Positions 20,351-31,094 of a stretch of DNA of 64,000 nt are shown piece by piece. Position numbers and translations under genes: made by a program. How positions within the stretch are numbered: position 1 is the stretch's first letter; each line of letters begins with the position of its first letter. Below the pieces are notes generated by a model, which was not told the DNA's origin, did not search any database, and saw nothing but the letters and a program-made list of their open reading frames with translations. This DNA is from Pyricularia pennisetigena (taxonomy: Eukaryota; Ascomycota; Sordariomycetes; Magnaporthales; Pyriculariaceae), in the NCBI RefSeq assembly GCF_004337985.1, contig NW_021940918.1, forward strand, positions 124,001 through 188,000. Reading direction: 5' to 3'.

Positions 20351-23246
20351 GGTTGTTATATTTTAACAAAATGTCTATAGGCTTACGTTGACCCTCGACC
20401 GTTTTGCCTAGTGACCTTGCGAACGCCACTGTGCTTCTCCGGCTGTGGCGCGCGTATAAGTGAGGGGGTATGTATGTATGTTGAAGCAGGCAGGTAATAC
20501 CTGATGTCAAGTTTTTGTTTGTTGTGCGGATATATATATAAGCGTGCGTATGAGGGAGTATGCACGCAAATATGTTCAAGTTGGAAAGGATAGTGCCCAG
20601 ACTAGGTCTAGAGAAGGAGACTAAATGCACAGCTGTTAAGCAAAATGTATGGTGCATGTATGAAATCATCAACCGTAACAGGACTAATGGCATCAGGTCC
20701 CAAGATCGAAAGGGGATTTAGGAGCTAATAAGGATGCGCCACCAACTGACGCTTATTAATACATAGACCCCTACCAAAACGGGTGTGAGAATCGGATCGG
20801 ACTCGGGCTCGGGGTCTTGCCGCTGTCAGTCAGACCTGGGCAAAGAAAACCCATGTGGGTAATTTGCGTACTCCATAAGCATTGTAGGTGTGGGTGGATG
20901 TGGACATGGTAAACCTCGGGCTGATGTAAGTATGATGGGTCGAGCATCATCTACTTATTTGCAGGTACTTCCAATCGCTAATGTAGCAAGGCTTTTGCAA
21001 TGGCATGTATGTACCTAGCTAGTTGCTGGCTCTACAAGTACAGGAAGCCCTTCGAGCCCATTAAACAAGGGAAAGAAAAAAAAGAAGAAAAAAAAACCCC
21101 TTGGAGCATTTTCATCCTTTCCTTGTACCCAGGTAGGCTGGTATTTCTTCCAAAAAGCTGCTCACAAGGAGTTATTTGAGCTGAGAATTGGACCGGAAGT
21201 CCTTACCTTCGGGTTTCGTGTCGACTGGCGGGTATTGGGTGCTAATTAGTCCCCGGAAACTTTCATGCAGAGAAAGCCTATCATAGTACTTACCGGAAAT
21301 CTGTACCGCAAAAACCTAGTAAACCCTATGAGCAAGCTACCCTTCGACACTGGTAGAACACAACCCACAAATTAAGCTGCAAACACCTCAGATGATTGGC
21401 CTTTTTTTTTACTTGGCCTCTTTATGGGTGGCTTCTCCTGGTAGTGAGCTATTTGTGACTCCATGCAGTCCAAGTGCGGAAACGGGTTTAACAAGTTTGA
21501 TGGACGGACAGACCTTATGTCCGACAGGCCGAGGCGCGAGTTCGCCCAGTTCTAAGAGAGGAAAAACAAAACAATGGAAATCCTTCCGCATATCCAAGTA
21601 AGGACCGGCTAGGTTCAGCTAGCGACATTGCGTCCAGCAAAGAAAACAAGCCATCCATGACTCGACTTTGTGGGCACAGCGTCTGCTTACATCGTAGCGG
21701 ATGCTCTGAGATCGGGTATCGATGACTGTCTCTTGTCGTCACCTGTAATCAATTGCTAGGTGGGCAGAGATCTCCGAAAAGGGTTTTACGCCCATTCAAG
21801 AGTTCCGCGTTTTCAGGTTTTTTTTTNNNNNNNNNNNNNNNNNNNNNNNNNNNNNNNNNNNNNNNNNNNNAAAAAAAAAAAAAAAGCTTGTTTCTCATTC
21901 ATTATTCTTGCCTGATTTTTATGTACTCCAGTACTGGCCTGGCATTAGCAATAGTAACGGGTAACAGACCTTAGAAAAGCAAGCCTAGGCCCACGCCAGA
22001 GCCAGGAAGCTTGCAAATCGAGCAACGGCGACAATGGCGACGAGAACTTTCACACCCTGAAAATCCCTTGGGCGCACAAAATTCTACGAAATGGAATGAC
22101 CAAAAAGCCACATATGTCCCACATGTCCATTTTTAATTGACAACCTTACCTACGACGCGATTACCTACGCCTTCTTTGTACGACGCCTGTTCTTTCCCTT
22201 TCGGGTGTTAAATATCAGGGCAAGGCAAGCCTTCAAATCGAGAAGCTTGGGCAGGCAGTTACACTCGGAGAGGTTAGCGTAATTTCTTTGTCGAGGGTTT
22301 CAGTCAGTTATGCAAGTTTTCCTCCCCCCTTTGTACCATCAGTCCACCAATTTGGATGCAGCACATGTCCCGGTCATTCGTTTCAGACAACGGACAGCCT
22401 TGACTCTATGAAAACACCACAGTCGATCGCCTCTTTTGGTCAACAATAAGGTAACAAACATCCAATTACCTACTTGCTAAGTACATTCAGCACCTAAGGA
22501 TGTAGGTTGCGATGCCCTGCTGTCAACCAATCGCGCGGCTTAGCCATTTCAATCAATAACGACCGCCGTGCAAAGAGAAACTGTGAACCTAGGGTTTGTG
22601 CCTGAATAAGCATCCACTTGCGGAGCTCCAAGCTGACCTTCGCTTGCTGGGCGCTCCATCTTCAAGGAATCTACAACAGCAATTCGACGTCCAACTAAAA
22701 TAAGCAGGTTTCCCGACTTGTCTGGGGAACCCTACCCACTTTGATGCAGCGGTTGAGGGACGCTCCTTAGTCCTGTACCTGGCATTGTCATTTTAAGTTG
22801 CTCAGTAACGGTACTGTGTAAAGCGCATGTTCTTTTTTGAATTCAGCTGAACAAGTTGGTAATAAAAGTGTTGTGCTGAATCCACTGTGACAGGATGAGG
22901 ATCAGCTTGCCACTGCAGATCTTGCACCTCAAAATGTGAATAGTGCAATCTCTTTTTGTCTCGACAGCACCGAACCAAACGTGGCCTTGAGAGTTAAACC
23001 TACATCGCTCTCTTCACGAATTGCACTGCCTCTGCCCTCGGTGCCAATAGTCAAGCCAGTCGCGAGCCTCTGGGGAATGGCAGGCCATTGTCCAGTCTCA
23101 TAGAACCTTCTCTTTTCCAATGATCTAGCCCTCCATCCGTCTAGTTCCAACATAATAAACATCTAAACCTACCTAGTCTCAGTCGAAAGCGTTCACGGCC
23201 ACGGCCTCGAACGGGATTGATCAACCTTTCAATCACTCGAGGCGTC
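20351..23246. other. Long divergent regulatory spacer
   Basis: About 2.9 kb between the Zn2Cys6 gene and the acyltransferase, transcribed away from each other. It holds an assembly gap flanked by T and A runs (21818-21885), an A-rich stretch at about 21073-21096, and scattered TACCTA/TAGGTA motifs. No frame is convincingly coding. Confidence 0.6.
21818..21885. repeat. T-run, 44-base N gap, A-run
   Basis: Nine T (21818-21826), N at 21827-21870, then 15 A (21871-21885). The gap sits exactly between complementary homopolymers; its true content and length are unknown. Confidence 0.9.
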
Positions 23247-24719
23247 ATGGCTCGCTTCGACAACCAAGCCATCCGCATTGCCGGTCGCGTCTTCCACGCC
23301 CTCCTACCTTCATTCATCGCCGATCTCGTTTATCCCGACCACAAGCCTACCTATAGGCTTCACCCGACTTCTTACCTCGATGGCCTTCGCGGCATTGCGT
23401 CCTTTATCGTCTTTTTTTGTCACTATACGGAAGAGAACCACAAATACATGATACCGTCATACGGTCTTAACCCAAAGGGCCAGGTTAGCTCATGGCTGCA
23501 GCTCCCATTCTTGCGCATTGTGTTCTCAGGCCGACCGATGGTCCACATCTTCTTCGTTATATCGGGCTTCGTGCTGTCGCACAAGCCCCTGAAACTGTTG
23601 CATGCGAAAAACTTGGAAAAGAGCGCGGGCGCGGTGGCAAGCTCGGCTTTCAGACGACCCTTCAGGCTGTACGGGCCATGCATCGTTTCGACTTTCATCA
23701 TCGCCATCTTGATACAGATGGGCTACATATACAAGCCGGTGGAGACATTTGGTGAGCAGCTCTGGAACTGGAAGGACGCCGTGTTCCACAGCATAACATG
23801 GCCGTGGGCTTGGGACTTAGATCTGAGGCCCGGATATGACGTGCATCTGTGGACTATCCCCATCGAAATGGCTCATTCGATGTTGCTTTTCTTGGTCCTC
23901 ATCACTCTCTCCATGGTACGGCTGAGACTACGACAGTTTATCAATTTTGCTTTGATGATATACTGCTTGTGCTGCGGCAAGTGGGCTGGCTTCGAATTCC
24001 TCGGCGGCATGTTCTTGGCCGAGATCCGGTTGCTTCAGGCTTCAGGTGACGGCGAGTGGTGGGTCGAACTCCAGAAGCGGCACAGGATCCTCTCCATTCT
24101 GCGTTCGGTGTTTTGGAGTGGCGTCATAATGGTCTTTGTCTTCATCGGAGGCTGGCCCAATTTCGACGCAGACAAGACGCCAGGCATCAGGTATCTGAAC
24201 GCCCACACCCCATACCCTTTTGCTACCATGGACCCTCTCGCGCCGCAGAAATACTGGTTTGCCCTTTCTGCCATCTTTGCCGTGTACGCGTGCGGAGAGC
24301 TGGCGTGGATTCGGCGGTTTCTGGACAGTTCCCTGGGCCAGTACTGCGGCCGGCTTAGTTATGCCATCTACATTGTTCACGGACCCGTCTTGGAGATGTT
24401 TCAAAAAATGACGATGGGACAGCCCTTCACACCGCAGAAGGGAAACCCGGGCGAGAAGGAGTTCGTACCCGCCAAGCTGGGCAAGGGCATCAAGGGCATG
24501 ATCGGGGTTGAGGGGCCCACGCAGCGCTTCGCGTGCTGGGCAGCTGGGCTACTGATATTGTTCCCCATTGTTGTCTGGTTCTCTGACATATTCTGGCGGC
24601 TCGTAGATGCCCCGATGGTCGAATTAGCGCGCAAAGTTGAGAAGTTGTGTGTAGATGAGGAGATTGAGCCAAACAAGAGGAGAGAACACGAACAGAGGTA
24701 TCAAATGGTGGGGGTATAG
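23247..24719 (+). CDS. Acyltransferase-3 family membrane protein
   Basis: Predicted 490 aa, single exon. The first in-frame ATG is at 23247 in a fair context (GTCATGG). This is a multi-pass membrane acyltransferase of the AT3 (OafA/NolL-like) family, which transfers acyl groups to carbohydrates, lipids or other small acceptors; the acceptor here is unknown. The characteristic N-terminal motif SYLDGLRGIASFIVFFCH carries the family's conserved Arg and His, and the following helix contains FSGRPMVHIFFVISGFVLSH. About ten hydrophobic segments continue to FWRLVDAPMVELARKVEKL near the end. The convergent DNAJC11-like gene ends only 246 bases away. It lies 2.9 kb from the Zn2Cys6 regulator, but a functional link is not supported by anything else nearby. 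Confidence 0.88.
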   Translation: MARFDNQAIRIAGRVFHALLPSFIADLVYPDHKPTYRLHPTSYLDGLRGIASFIVFFCHYTEENHKYMIPSYGLNPKGQVSSWLQLPFLRIVFSGRPMVHIFFVISGFVLSHKPLKLLHAKNLEKSAGAVASSAFRRPFRLYGPCIVSTFIIAILIQMGYIYKPVETFGEQLWNWKDAVFHSITWPWAWDLDLRPGYDVHLWTIPIEMAHSMLLFLVLITLSMVRLRLRQFINFALMIYCLCCGKWAGFEFLGGMFLAEIRLLQASGDGEWWVELQKRHRILSILRSVFWSGVIMVFVFIGGWPNFDADKTPGIRYLNAHTPYPFATMDPLAPQKYWFALSAIFAVYACGELAWIRRFLDSSLGQYCGRLSYAIYIVHGPVLEMFQKMTMGQPFTPQKGNPGEKEFVPAKLGKGIKGMIGVEGPTQRFACWAAGLLILFPIVVWFSDIFWRLVDAPMVELARKVEKLCVDEEIEPNKRREHEQRYQMVGV

Positions 24720-24965
24720 ACATGTGCCGGCGCCCCTTTTACTAGTTTCCCTTTGTCAATTTCTGTACTGCATATTGCATATAACGCACTGTTCGGGGTG
24801 TTTTTGGGCACCCAAGAGTTAATACGAGGGTGCTGCGCACCAGTGGTTTTCTATTGCCGTGTATGTAACCTGGAGACAGATAGCTGTAGATGAAGGTACA
24901 AAGAGAACTTGGGGGGGAAATAAACTCGTTAATCGTTGTCATGGCATTATAATGTTTGAGACGTC

Positions 24966-27437
24966 TCAGCTCATACTGCCTTTCTCATCAAATTCGACAG
25001 GAGGCAACCTCAACTCGTCCCGTCCACGAACTTCCGCAACGCCCTCCTTTCCGCGGTAGATATACTTGACCTGGAGCACCTTTGTCTGGCCAGGGGCCGG
25101 ATCCCAGAACCCGACGAGCCTGCTTTTGCGCAACCCCTGAGGGATGTGCAGGGACCCGGGCCTGTCTTCCTGGTCCGCGCCGATGACCAAGGCCGCAACG
25201 GCGATGGTGACGTCGGCCACTTCGTACTCGGAGTTGAAGACGGTCATGCCCGCATACGTGGAGCCCGGCACTCCGTACTTTGCTGCCAGCACGACCAGGC
25301 CGCCGCGCATCCGCTCGGCGGTCTGGCGGGCCTGAGTGCCCGTGGCCAAGACAGCCGTCAGCTCGTCGGCCTCGGCGCGACGACGGGCCACCAGGTCGGC
25401 GGTGGCGGCGACGCTGCGCCTCTGCGGCTTCTTGCGGCCCAGGTCCAGCGCCGCGAGGGCAAGCATGGGCAGGACGACCGCCCAAAGCACTAACCTCCTC
25501 GACGCGGCGCTGCCGCTGCCCGAGCGCAGCAGGATGGGTAGCCTGAGGCGCTGGGCCAGGCGCGACCAGTAGAGACTCAGGTGGAGGCTGGCGGGCGATA
25601 GGCCGACCTCGAAGCCGACGCTCGAGCGCGGAGAGGTGCGGCGCAAGGCGCGAACCGCCAGGTATCGCACCGTGCAGAGTTCGACCTCAAAGTGGTAGGC
25701 GCTTGGTCTGAAGGGGAGGCGAGAGCAGACCGCCTGCGGCAGGGCCGAGACCAGGTCCAGCCCGTAGCGGAGATAGCCTGCGACTTGGCCGGGGCTGGCG
25801 GCCGCAGAGACGGTCCACGACCCTCTGCTGCTCGTGATGGGGCTGCTTGTTTCCAGGTCCAGACCCTTGATGCCTCTGTCGGCGGGAGCCAGGAAGGGTT
25901 TGCCTGTCGCTCCCAGGAGGCCTAGGTTACCCGTTCCAAGGCTCGTATAGCCCACCTCCACGGTGGGCTCTGTGCGCAGAAACAGCAGCGGGGAGATGAT
26001 AGAGGACAAGATTGATCTTCGGCCGAGGTGCTCCTTTGAGAACTGCGGAAATCCAGCGCAGGTGGTGGTGTCGTCGATGGCTCTGGCCTGAGAAGGCCGA
26101 AAGAAATCGCCGCTGTCTGCGCAAAAGAACCCCGTCCCGAATCCAAGTCTTCTCGACAGAGCGATGCCTGCCCTGGGTGGGCGCAGTGAAAGAGCCGTCG
26201 GAGTGGTGCTGACCATCAACTCTAGATTTAACGGTTGTGTGTGCCCCCGAGGGTGGATGGTGCGCGCAAGGCGTCCCGTCAGGCCTGGCTGAGGGAATAT
26301 CTCAGACTCCAACTCCACGACAGCACTTGGCCCGCCATCGTCGACGCCCTTGTTCAAAAAGAGGTCTTGCCTGAGACGCAAATTGACCAAGGGTGAAGGC
26401 CGACCCCCGAGGAGCTGAGCCATGCGGTTCCGTGGCAGGGCTTCTGGGAGGAGTGGTTGGTAGCGGTCGGTGAGCAGCGCAGGAGGCACGGTGGTCAAAT
26501 CACGCGCGAGGCCATATGACGCGGCTGTGAGCATAAGTACAGGGGCCGTCCTGAGTATCGGGGCGATTTCAGGCGGCTTTTCTTGATCCGTGGCTCGCAA
26601 GGACTCGGAGTGAGCGGCGGCCTGGATACGGTGGATGCCGGCGGCCAGGAGACGGCCCAGCGATGGCAGCGGCAACGATGTCGAGTGGCCGATGCAGAAG
26701 TCCAGAGGCGTGACCGAGGGCAGTTTCTGGGCCGATGCAGGTTGCCGAGACGAGGATCGGTCTCTCTCTGCGATGAACCTGACGCCGAGGTCCGTGGAGG
26801 ACGGGAAATGCGCTGGCAGGATCGACTGCTGCTTTGGTCCGGCCACCGCATCGGTCTTTGGCTCGTCGGCCTCGTCAATTTCCTGACCATCTTCCTCGGC
26901 CAGCAGATCCTCCAGATACCTCTCCCTTCTCGCATCTTCCACCAGAGTTTCAAAGGCATCCTGGACGTCGGCCATGTAGATGGCAGCGACAGCCCTCATC
27001 TGCTTTGGCTGCGACTCTGAGTCGAGCAGCCTGAAGAGGCGAAAGTATGCGCGGCGGACCTGCTCCCTGGTCGGCGCATGTCGAGGGATACATAGCAGTT
27101 CAAAGTAGTCCCGGCTGACGTGAAGGTTTTCGGCACGCTCGGAATCTTCTACATCGTGGCCCTGACTCTGCGGGCCGTACATGCTGAGGTCCATGAAAGA
27201 AGAGGCGGCATCGTCAAATCCAAACTCGTATTCCCTCCGCGTGGCTGCAAACTGTTCATTGAGCGAGTAGCGCGAGTTGGCGGAGCGTAAGCTGCGGGCG
27301 GGGGGTTGCAGGTGGTTGTTGTTGTTGTTGTTGCTGCTGCTGTTCTGGTTGTAGTGGTTAAACAGATCAGCCACATCCTGGTCATTGAAGACGCCCGAAC
27401 GACGCGCGTGAGTAGACCGCCGCCCTGCGTCCGTCAT
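24966..27437 (-). CDS. DNAJC11-like J-domain protein with degenerate HPD
   Basis: Predicted 823 aa, single exon, starting at a clean ATG (27435-27437). Order of parts: a polar N-terminus with an Asn run (residues 35-41, encoded by a trinucleotide repeat); a J-domain-like region at about 109-178 (DYFELLCIPRHAPTREQVRR, then VQDAFETLVEDARRERYLEDL); a long middle with beta-barrel-like alternating segments; a hydrophobic helix near 650 (RRLVLWAVVLPMLALAALDL); and a C-terminal domain like that of DNAJC11 (DLVARRRAEADELTAVLATG, then AERMRGGLVVLAAKYG). DNAJC11 proteins are mitochondrial and associate with the MICOS/SAM bridging assembly. The HPD tripeptide needed to stimulate Hsp70 ATPase is not present: the loop reads RLFRLLDSESQPKQ. 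The family assignment is good; chaperone activity is doubtful. Confidence 0.82.
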   Translation of the reverse strand: MTDAGRRSTHARRSGVFNDQDVADLFNHYNQNSSSNNNNNNHLQPPARSLRSANSRYSLNEQFAATRREYEFGFDDAASSFMDLSMYGPQSQGHDVEDSERAENLHVSRDYFELLCIPRHAPTREQVRRAYFRLFRLLDSESQPKQMRAVAAIYMADVQDAFETLVEDARRERYLEDLLAEEDGQEIDEADEPKTDAVAGPKQQSILPAHFPSSTDLGVRFIAERDRSSSRQPASAQKLPSVTPLDFCIGHSTSLPLPSLGRLLAAGIHRIQAAAHSESLRATDQEKPPEIAPILRTAPVLMLTAASYGLARDLTTVPPALLTDRYQPLLPEALPRNRMAQLLGGRPSPLVNLRLRQDLFLNKGVDDGGPSAVVELESEIFPQPGLTGRLARTIHPRGHTQPLNLELMVSTTPTALSLRPPRAGIALSRRLGFGTGFFCADSGDFFRPSQARAIDDTTTCAGFPQFSKEHLGRRSILSSIISPLLFLRTEPTVEVGYTSLGTGNLGLLGATGKPFLAPADRGIKGLDLETSSPITSSRGSWTVSAAASPGQVAGYLRYGLDLVSALPQAVCSRLPFRPSAYHFEVELCTVRYLAVRALRRTSPRSSVGFEVGLSPASLHLSLYWSRLAQRLRLPILLRSGSGSAASRRLVLWAVVLPMLALAALDLGRKKPQRRSVAATADLVARRRAEADELTAVLATGTQARQTAERMRGGLVVLAAKYGVPGSTYAGMTVFNSEYEVADVTIAVAALVIGADQEDRPGSLHIPQGLRKSRLVGFWDPAPGQTKVLQVKYIYRGKEGVAEVRGRDELRLPPVEFDEKGSMS
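27314..27342. repeat. Trinucleotide repeat in coding sequence
   Basis: A GTT/GCT repeat on the plus strand encodes the Asn/Ser run near the N-terminus of the DNAJC11-like protein; likely length-variable. Confidence 0.8.
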
Positions 27438-27596
27438 TTTTGTTCTAGTAGCTGTTCAAACAGCGAGACTGAATTGGATTTATTGGATTGACGTAGAACC
27501 TCATACGAATGCGAGTCCCAAGAATGAGTTACCAAATGCGAAAAAATATGTCAATTGAATCAAGAATAATGTTTGCTGTAGGGAAGTATAAACGAC

Positions 27597-27646
<50 letters not shown>

Positions 27647-28192
27647 GAGAATTCCAGACACTCAACCACGTCCCTAGAGTTCACATTGTTTATTCCGTGT
27701 GACTCTCAACATCCAGGAACCAACAACGTTCGCCAGGGGCAACTTGGGTGATGCCAGGTTATAGCAGGGCTCTGGTATTGGCTTTGTGTCAAGGGGTTGC
27801 CGGGTAGTGACCCAACCAAAGAGCGGGTATACCAAGTCACTATGTGCGTAATAGTATGTATGAATATATGTATAATACGTACGTACCTGGGAAGATTCAT
27901 TCATCCGGATCGCTCACTGATTGGGTCGGCCCGCCTTACTTGGTTCCGCCCTAAATTCAACATGCGACAAAACGGGCCGATCCGGTAAATAAAACAGTTT
28001 TACACAACGTGAGCCATTCAAATACAATGTTCCCCCCCACTCATCTTCACATTATCTTCCATATAAACCATCGATCCCAAAAGGCATCAATGGCCCTTGG
28101 GGGTTTCTATCCTCATCTATCAGTACATACAAGCCAACGACCACCTGCGCACGCAGCAGCCGTTGCTCCAATTACAACATCAATCAGCTCTC
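27438..28192. other. Spacer between DNAJC11-like gene and MCR1
   Basis: Promoter of the DNAJC11-like gene and 3' UTR of MCR1, both on the minus strand. Holds the longest homopolymer of the window, about 47 A at 27598-27644. No gene is seen. Confidence 0.6.
27598..27644. repeat. A47 homopolymer
   Basis: Uninterrupted A run of 47 bases about 160 bases upstream of the DNAJC11-like start codon. Length may be uncertain from sequencing. Confidence 0.9.
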
Positions 28193-29380
28193 TTAAAACT
28201 TGTATACTTGCTCTTGCTTGTATCCCAACTCTTTCAGGATGCCCGACACCTCGCCTTGGTCCTTCGGGCTAACCTTATCGCCCGAGATAGCCTTCATCAT
28301 GCCTGGCGGTCCGCACACAAACACCTTGATATTCTCCTCCTTGGGCTCTGGCAGCACCGTCTTCAGCAGATCCTTGGTGATGTAACCCTTGGTTCCAGCC
28401 CAGTCCTTGGGAGGCTTGTCGAGGACGTAAAAGGCACGGAAGCGCTGCGGGTAGGTATTCTCAAGCTCGGCAAGCTGCTTCTTGAGAAGTATGTCCTCCT
28501 CGGTAATGTTGCCAACCACCAGCGTCACCTTGGTCTTGTCCGCCGGGTTCTTGAAGATGGCGCGCATGATCTGGTACATGGGAGTGATGCCAGTGCCGCC
28601 GGCAATCATGGCGACGTGAGGGTGCTCTGGCGGGCTTTGTCAGCAACAAAGGCTACATTCAAGATGGATTTTTTTGCCAAAGACTTACTGTTGGCGCTCC
28701 ACTCGTACTTGGGCAACGGTCCCTTGAAGTCCAGTTTCTGTCCCGGAACCAGATCGTGGATGTGTGTCGACATGGGTCCACCCTCGTACTTTTTGACAAG
28801 CAAGTCCAGGTAGCCCTTCTGATCCTCGTCGCTGATGGGGGTGTAGGGCCTCATGACGGGCTTTTCCGCGCCTTCGGGCTTGAACTTGGTCAAGAGGGCG
28901 CTCGCGACATGCAGACCCGAGACCATGTCATCCTCGGGCAGCTTGAAACGCAGGCGCTTGGTGTTGTGGTTGACAAGCTCGACGTCGTCCAGTTGCAGCG
29001 ACACGAAGCCCTTGTCCATCTCGAGCGCCTTCTTTGGCTCGACCCCGAGGGCCTTGACACCGGCCGCCGGCGTTGTACCCTGACCGAACATGAAGTAGGT
29101 TCCGAATCCGGCCATGCCGACGGCGCTCCCAATCAGGATGCCAACGCGCGAGTTGTTGCCATTTCCAGATTGCGGAGGAGGGGTAGTCGCGTAGCGGCGC
29201 ACAGGCTATGAGAGACGCGAATCACGGTTGATGTTAGCGATATTGACTTCCACCAATGCAATTGTATACCAGTGTGGCCCTTTCTTTTATGTCCCGGGCG
29301 AACTTTCCGGAGAGCCCGGTGTCGGGGTAGCTTACCTGCTTAAGAGACTGGCAGGCCCGAATTGCAGGTCTAGCAAACAT
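28193..29380 (-). CDS. MCR1: NADH-cytochrome b5 reductase, mitochondrial (MCR1)
   Basis: Predicted 331 aa, the usual length, in three exons: 29336-29380, 28689-29205 and 28193-28626. Introns are 130 and 62 bases (GTAAGC...ATAG; GTAAGT...CCAG). Exon 1 encodes just [15 protein letters not shown], the start of the mitochondrial presequence; it continues into [12 protein letters not shown], then a hydrophobic anchor ([20 protein letters not shown]). The FAD-binding motif MRPYTPIS and the NADH-binding motifs [18 protein letters not shown] and [17 protein letters not shown] are intact, and the protein ends QEQVYKF. Mcr1 moves electrons from NADH to cytochrome b5 and supports ergosterol synthesis and antioxidant recycling at the outer membrane or intermembrane space. 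The second intron interrupts the NADH-binding half just before [11 protein letters not shown]. Confidence 0.95.
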
Positions 29381-30020
29381 TTTGGCAATTTAAATGTATC
29401 TAATTGGGTTGAACAGGATATGTCCAGATAAGGTTTTTGTGTGCACTCAAATCTGGCTCTAGATGTAAGGGTGAGATCAGGTAGATAGATTGATGCACAG
29501 AGTAGGCTGGCTGGTGGGTAGGCAGAAGCAATACTGTCCCGACCATAGCTCTGAATCCAGCACAGCTCGAAACAAACTTCCATCTTACGTAGGTGGGTAC
29601 CTGACCTTGGGGAAACAGCTCATGACGTAAAACCCAAACCCGCATTCAGGCACGTGACTTGGAGTCGCATGGATTGCTGTTTGATGGGTCGGGTCTGGAC
29701 TCCAAACGGACGGACATTTTCACGAGTCAACAAACTGCTACCGAAAGTCTCAAGGTCGTATGCGATTCGGTTGTTTGCCGTCTTGTTTCCTTGACGTGCC
29801 GAACTAATGACTCGACGCACGAGTTCTACGGTAAAGTCTAGACTTTCAAGTAAAAACGAAGTGGTGATTAATTACCTGCGTACTGATTTAATTTCTTTTG
29901 TAACGTTTCCGGGGCGGGTATCATTATGTTCATTTGAATTTTTTTTTTCTTTCTAAATCTATTTTTGGCATATCTGCACAGCTACTTCCCAGCTTTAAAC
30001 CAAAACCGTATCTAGGCCAG
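29381..30020. other. Spacer between MCR1 and MDR reductase
   Basis: MCR1 promoter and the reductase 3' UTR. A short T-tract lies at about 29938-29949. No gene is seen. Confidence 0.6.
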
Positions 30021-31094
30021 CTAGTTCAGCCTGGTAATCAACTTGCCGGCCTTGGCCTGCTGGTCGTCACCGTTGAACAGCCTCATCCAGACCTTGGGCT
30101 GCTCTTCAATAGAGGCATCTACGATGGTCTCGGCATCGCCCAGCTGCAACCTTCCGTCCGCGATAGCACCCATGAGCTCACCCATAATTGCCGGCACCTT
30201 GTCCATGTAGTCCAGCATGATGAAGCCGCGGATGGTGATCCGGCAAGAAATGACCTCGAACCAGTTCTTCAGCTTCAGAGGCTCCTCATTGTTGTACATG
30301 GTCACGGCACCGCACACGGCAACGTGGCCGTGCTTCTTGACCCGGGTCAGCATCAGGTCCAGGATTTCGCCTCCCGTGTTGTCAAAGAACAAATCAACCT
30401 CGTCGGGCGTGGCCTTGATCAGGTCCTCCTTGAACGTGGGCGAGTTGTAGTTGAGGCACTCGTGCGCACCCAGCGACTTGACAAACTTGCACTTCTCCTC
30501 GCTCGACGAGATACCGATCACCTTGCCGGCACCGAGGATCTTGGCCGCGATCTGAACGGCCATGGTGCCGGTGGCGCCTGCTGCCGCCGAGATGACGATG
30601 GTCTGCCCTGGCTTGGCCTTGCCGGCATAGTAGAGACCGGTGTAGGCGGCCAGGCCAGAGGCGCCAAGGGCACCCAGGTAATGTGTGGGGGAAAGACCGC
30701 CGGGCAGCGGGCCAAGAGGCTGGGATTCGTCTGCGTTCAGGATACAGTGCTCACCCCAGACACCCAGGTGAAAGTCCATCACCATGTCGCCGGCCTTGAA
30801 CTTGTCCGAAGCCGACTCGACAACCTCAGCGATGACGCCTGACCGCATCGGGGAGCCGATAGGGACGGTGGGCACATAGAAACGGTCCGCAGCCACCGTC
30901 GACTGGATGAAGTTCCGCAGACCCGTGTCGTTGGAGAAGTATTTGACCTTGGCCAGGATCTGCCCAGGCTCCAGGGGAGGAAGAGGCACCTCCTTGAGTT
31001 GCCAGGTAGCATCAGGCCCTGACAAGATCGGCTCACCGGCTGGTTTGTTGGTGAGGATCCACTGTTTAGTGGTGGTGGGCCTTGGTGATGCCAT
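30021..31094 (-). CDS. NADP-dependent alkenal/enone reductase, MDR superfamily
   Basis: Predicted 357 aa, single exon, starting MASPRPTTTKQWIL at 31094 (codons further upstream lack an ATG). This is a zinc-independent medium-chain reductase of the group that includes plant alkenal double-bond reductases and leukotriene B4 12-hydroxydehydrogenase/prostaglandin reductase 1; these reduce activated C=C bonds of enals and enones with NADPH in the cytosol. Visible features are the N-terminal GroES-like part (PLPPLEPGQILAKVKYFSND), the catalytic-domain segment GALGASGLAAYTGLYYAGKA, and the nucleotide-binding motif ISAAAGATGTMAVQIA followed by GAGKVIGISSSEEKC. No structural-zinc cysteine cluster is seen, in keeping with the family. 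The natural substrate is not known. Confidence 0.9.
   Translation of the reverse strand: MASPRPTTTKQWILTNKPAGEPILSGPDATWQLKEVPLPPLEPGQILAKVKYFSNDTGLRNFIQSTVAADRFYVPTVPIGSPMRSGVIAEVVESASDKFKAGDMVMDFHLGVWGEHCILNADESQPLGPLPGGLSPTHYLGALGASGLAAYTGLYYAGKAKPGQTIVISAAAGATGTMAVQIAAKILGAGKVIGISSSEEKCKFVKSLGAHECLNYNSPTFKEDLIKATPDEVDLFFDNTGGEILDLMLTRVKKHGHVAVCGAVTMYNNEEPLKLKNWFEVISCRITIRGFIMLDYMDKVPAIMGELMGAIADGRLQLGDAETIVDASIEEQPKVWMRLFNGDDQQAKAGKLITRLN

Noticed and set aside
19188..24719. Zn2Cys6 regulator plus acyltransferase as a secondary-metabolite cluster
   Set aside because: No polyketide synthase, peptide synthetase, terpene cyclase or P450 is nearby; the neighbours are housekeeping genes.
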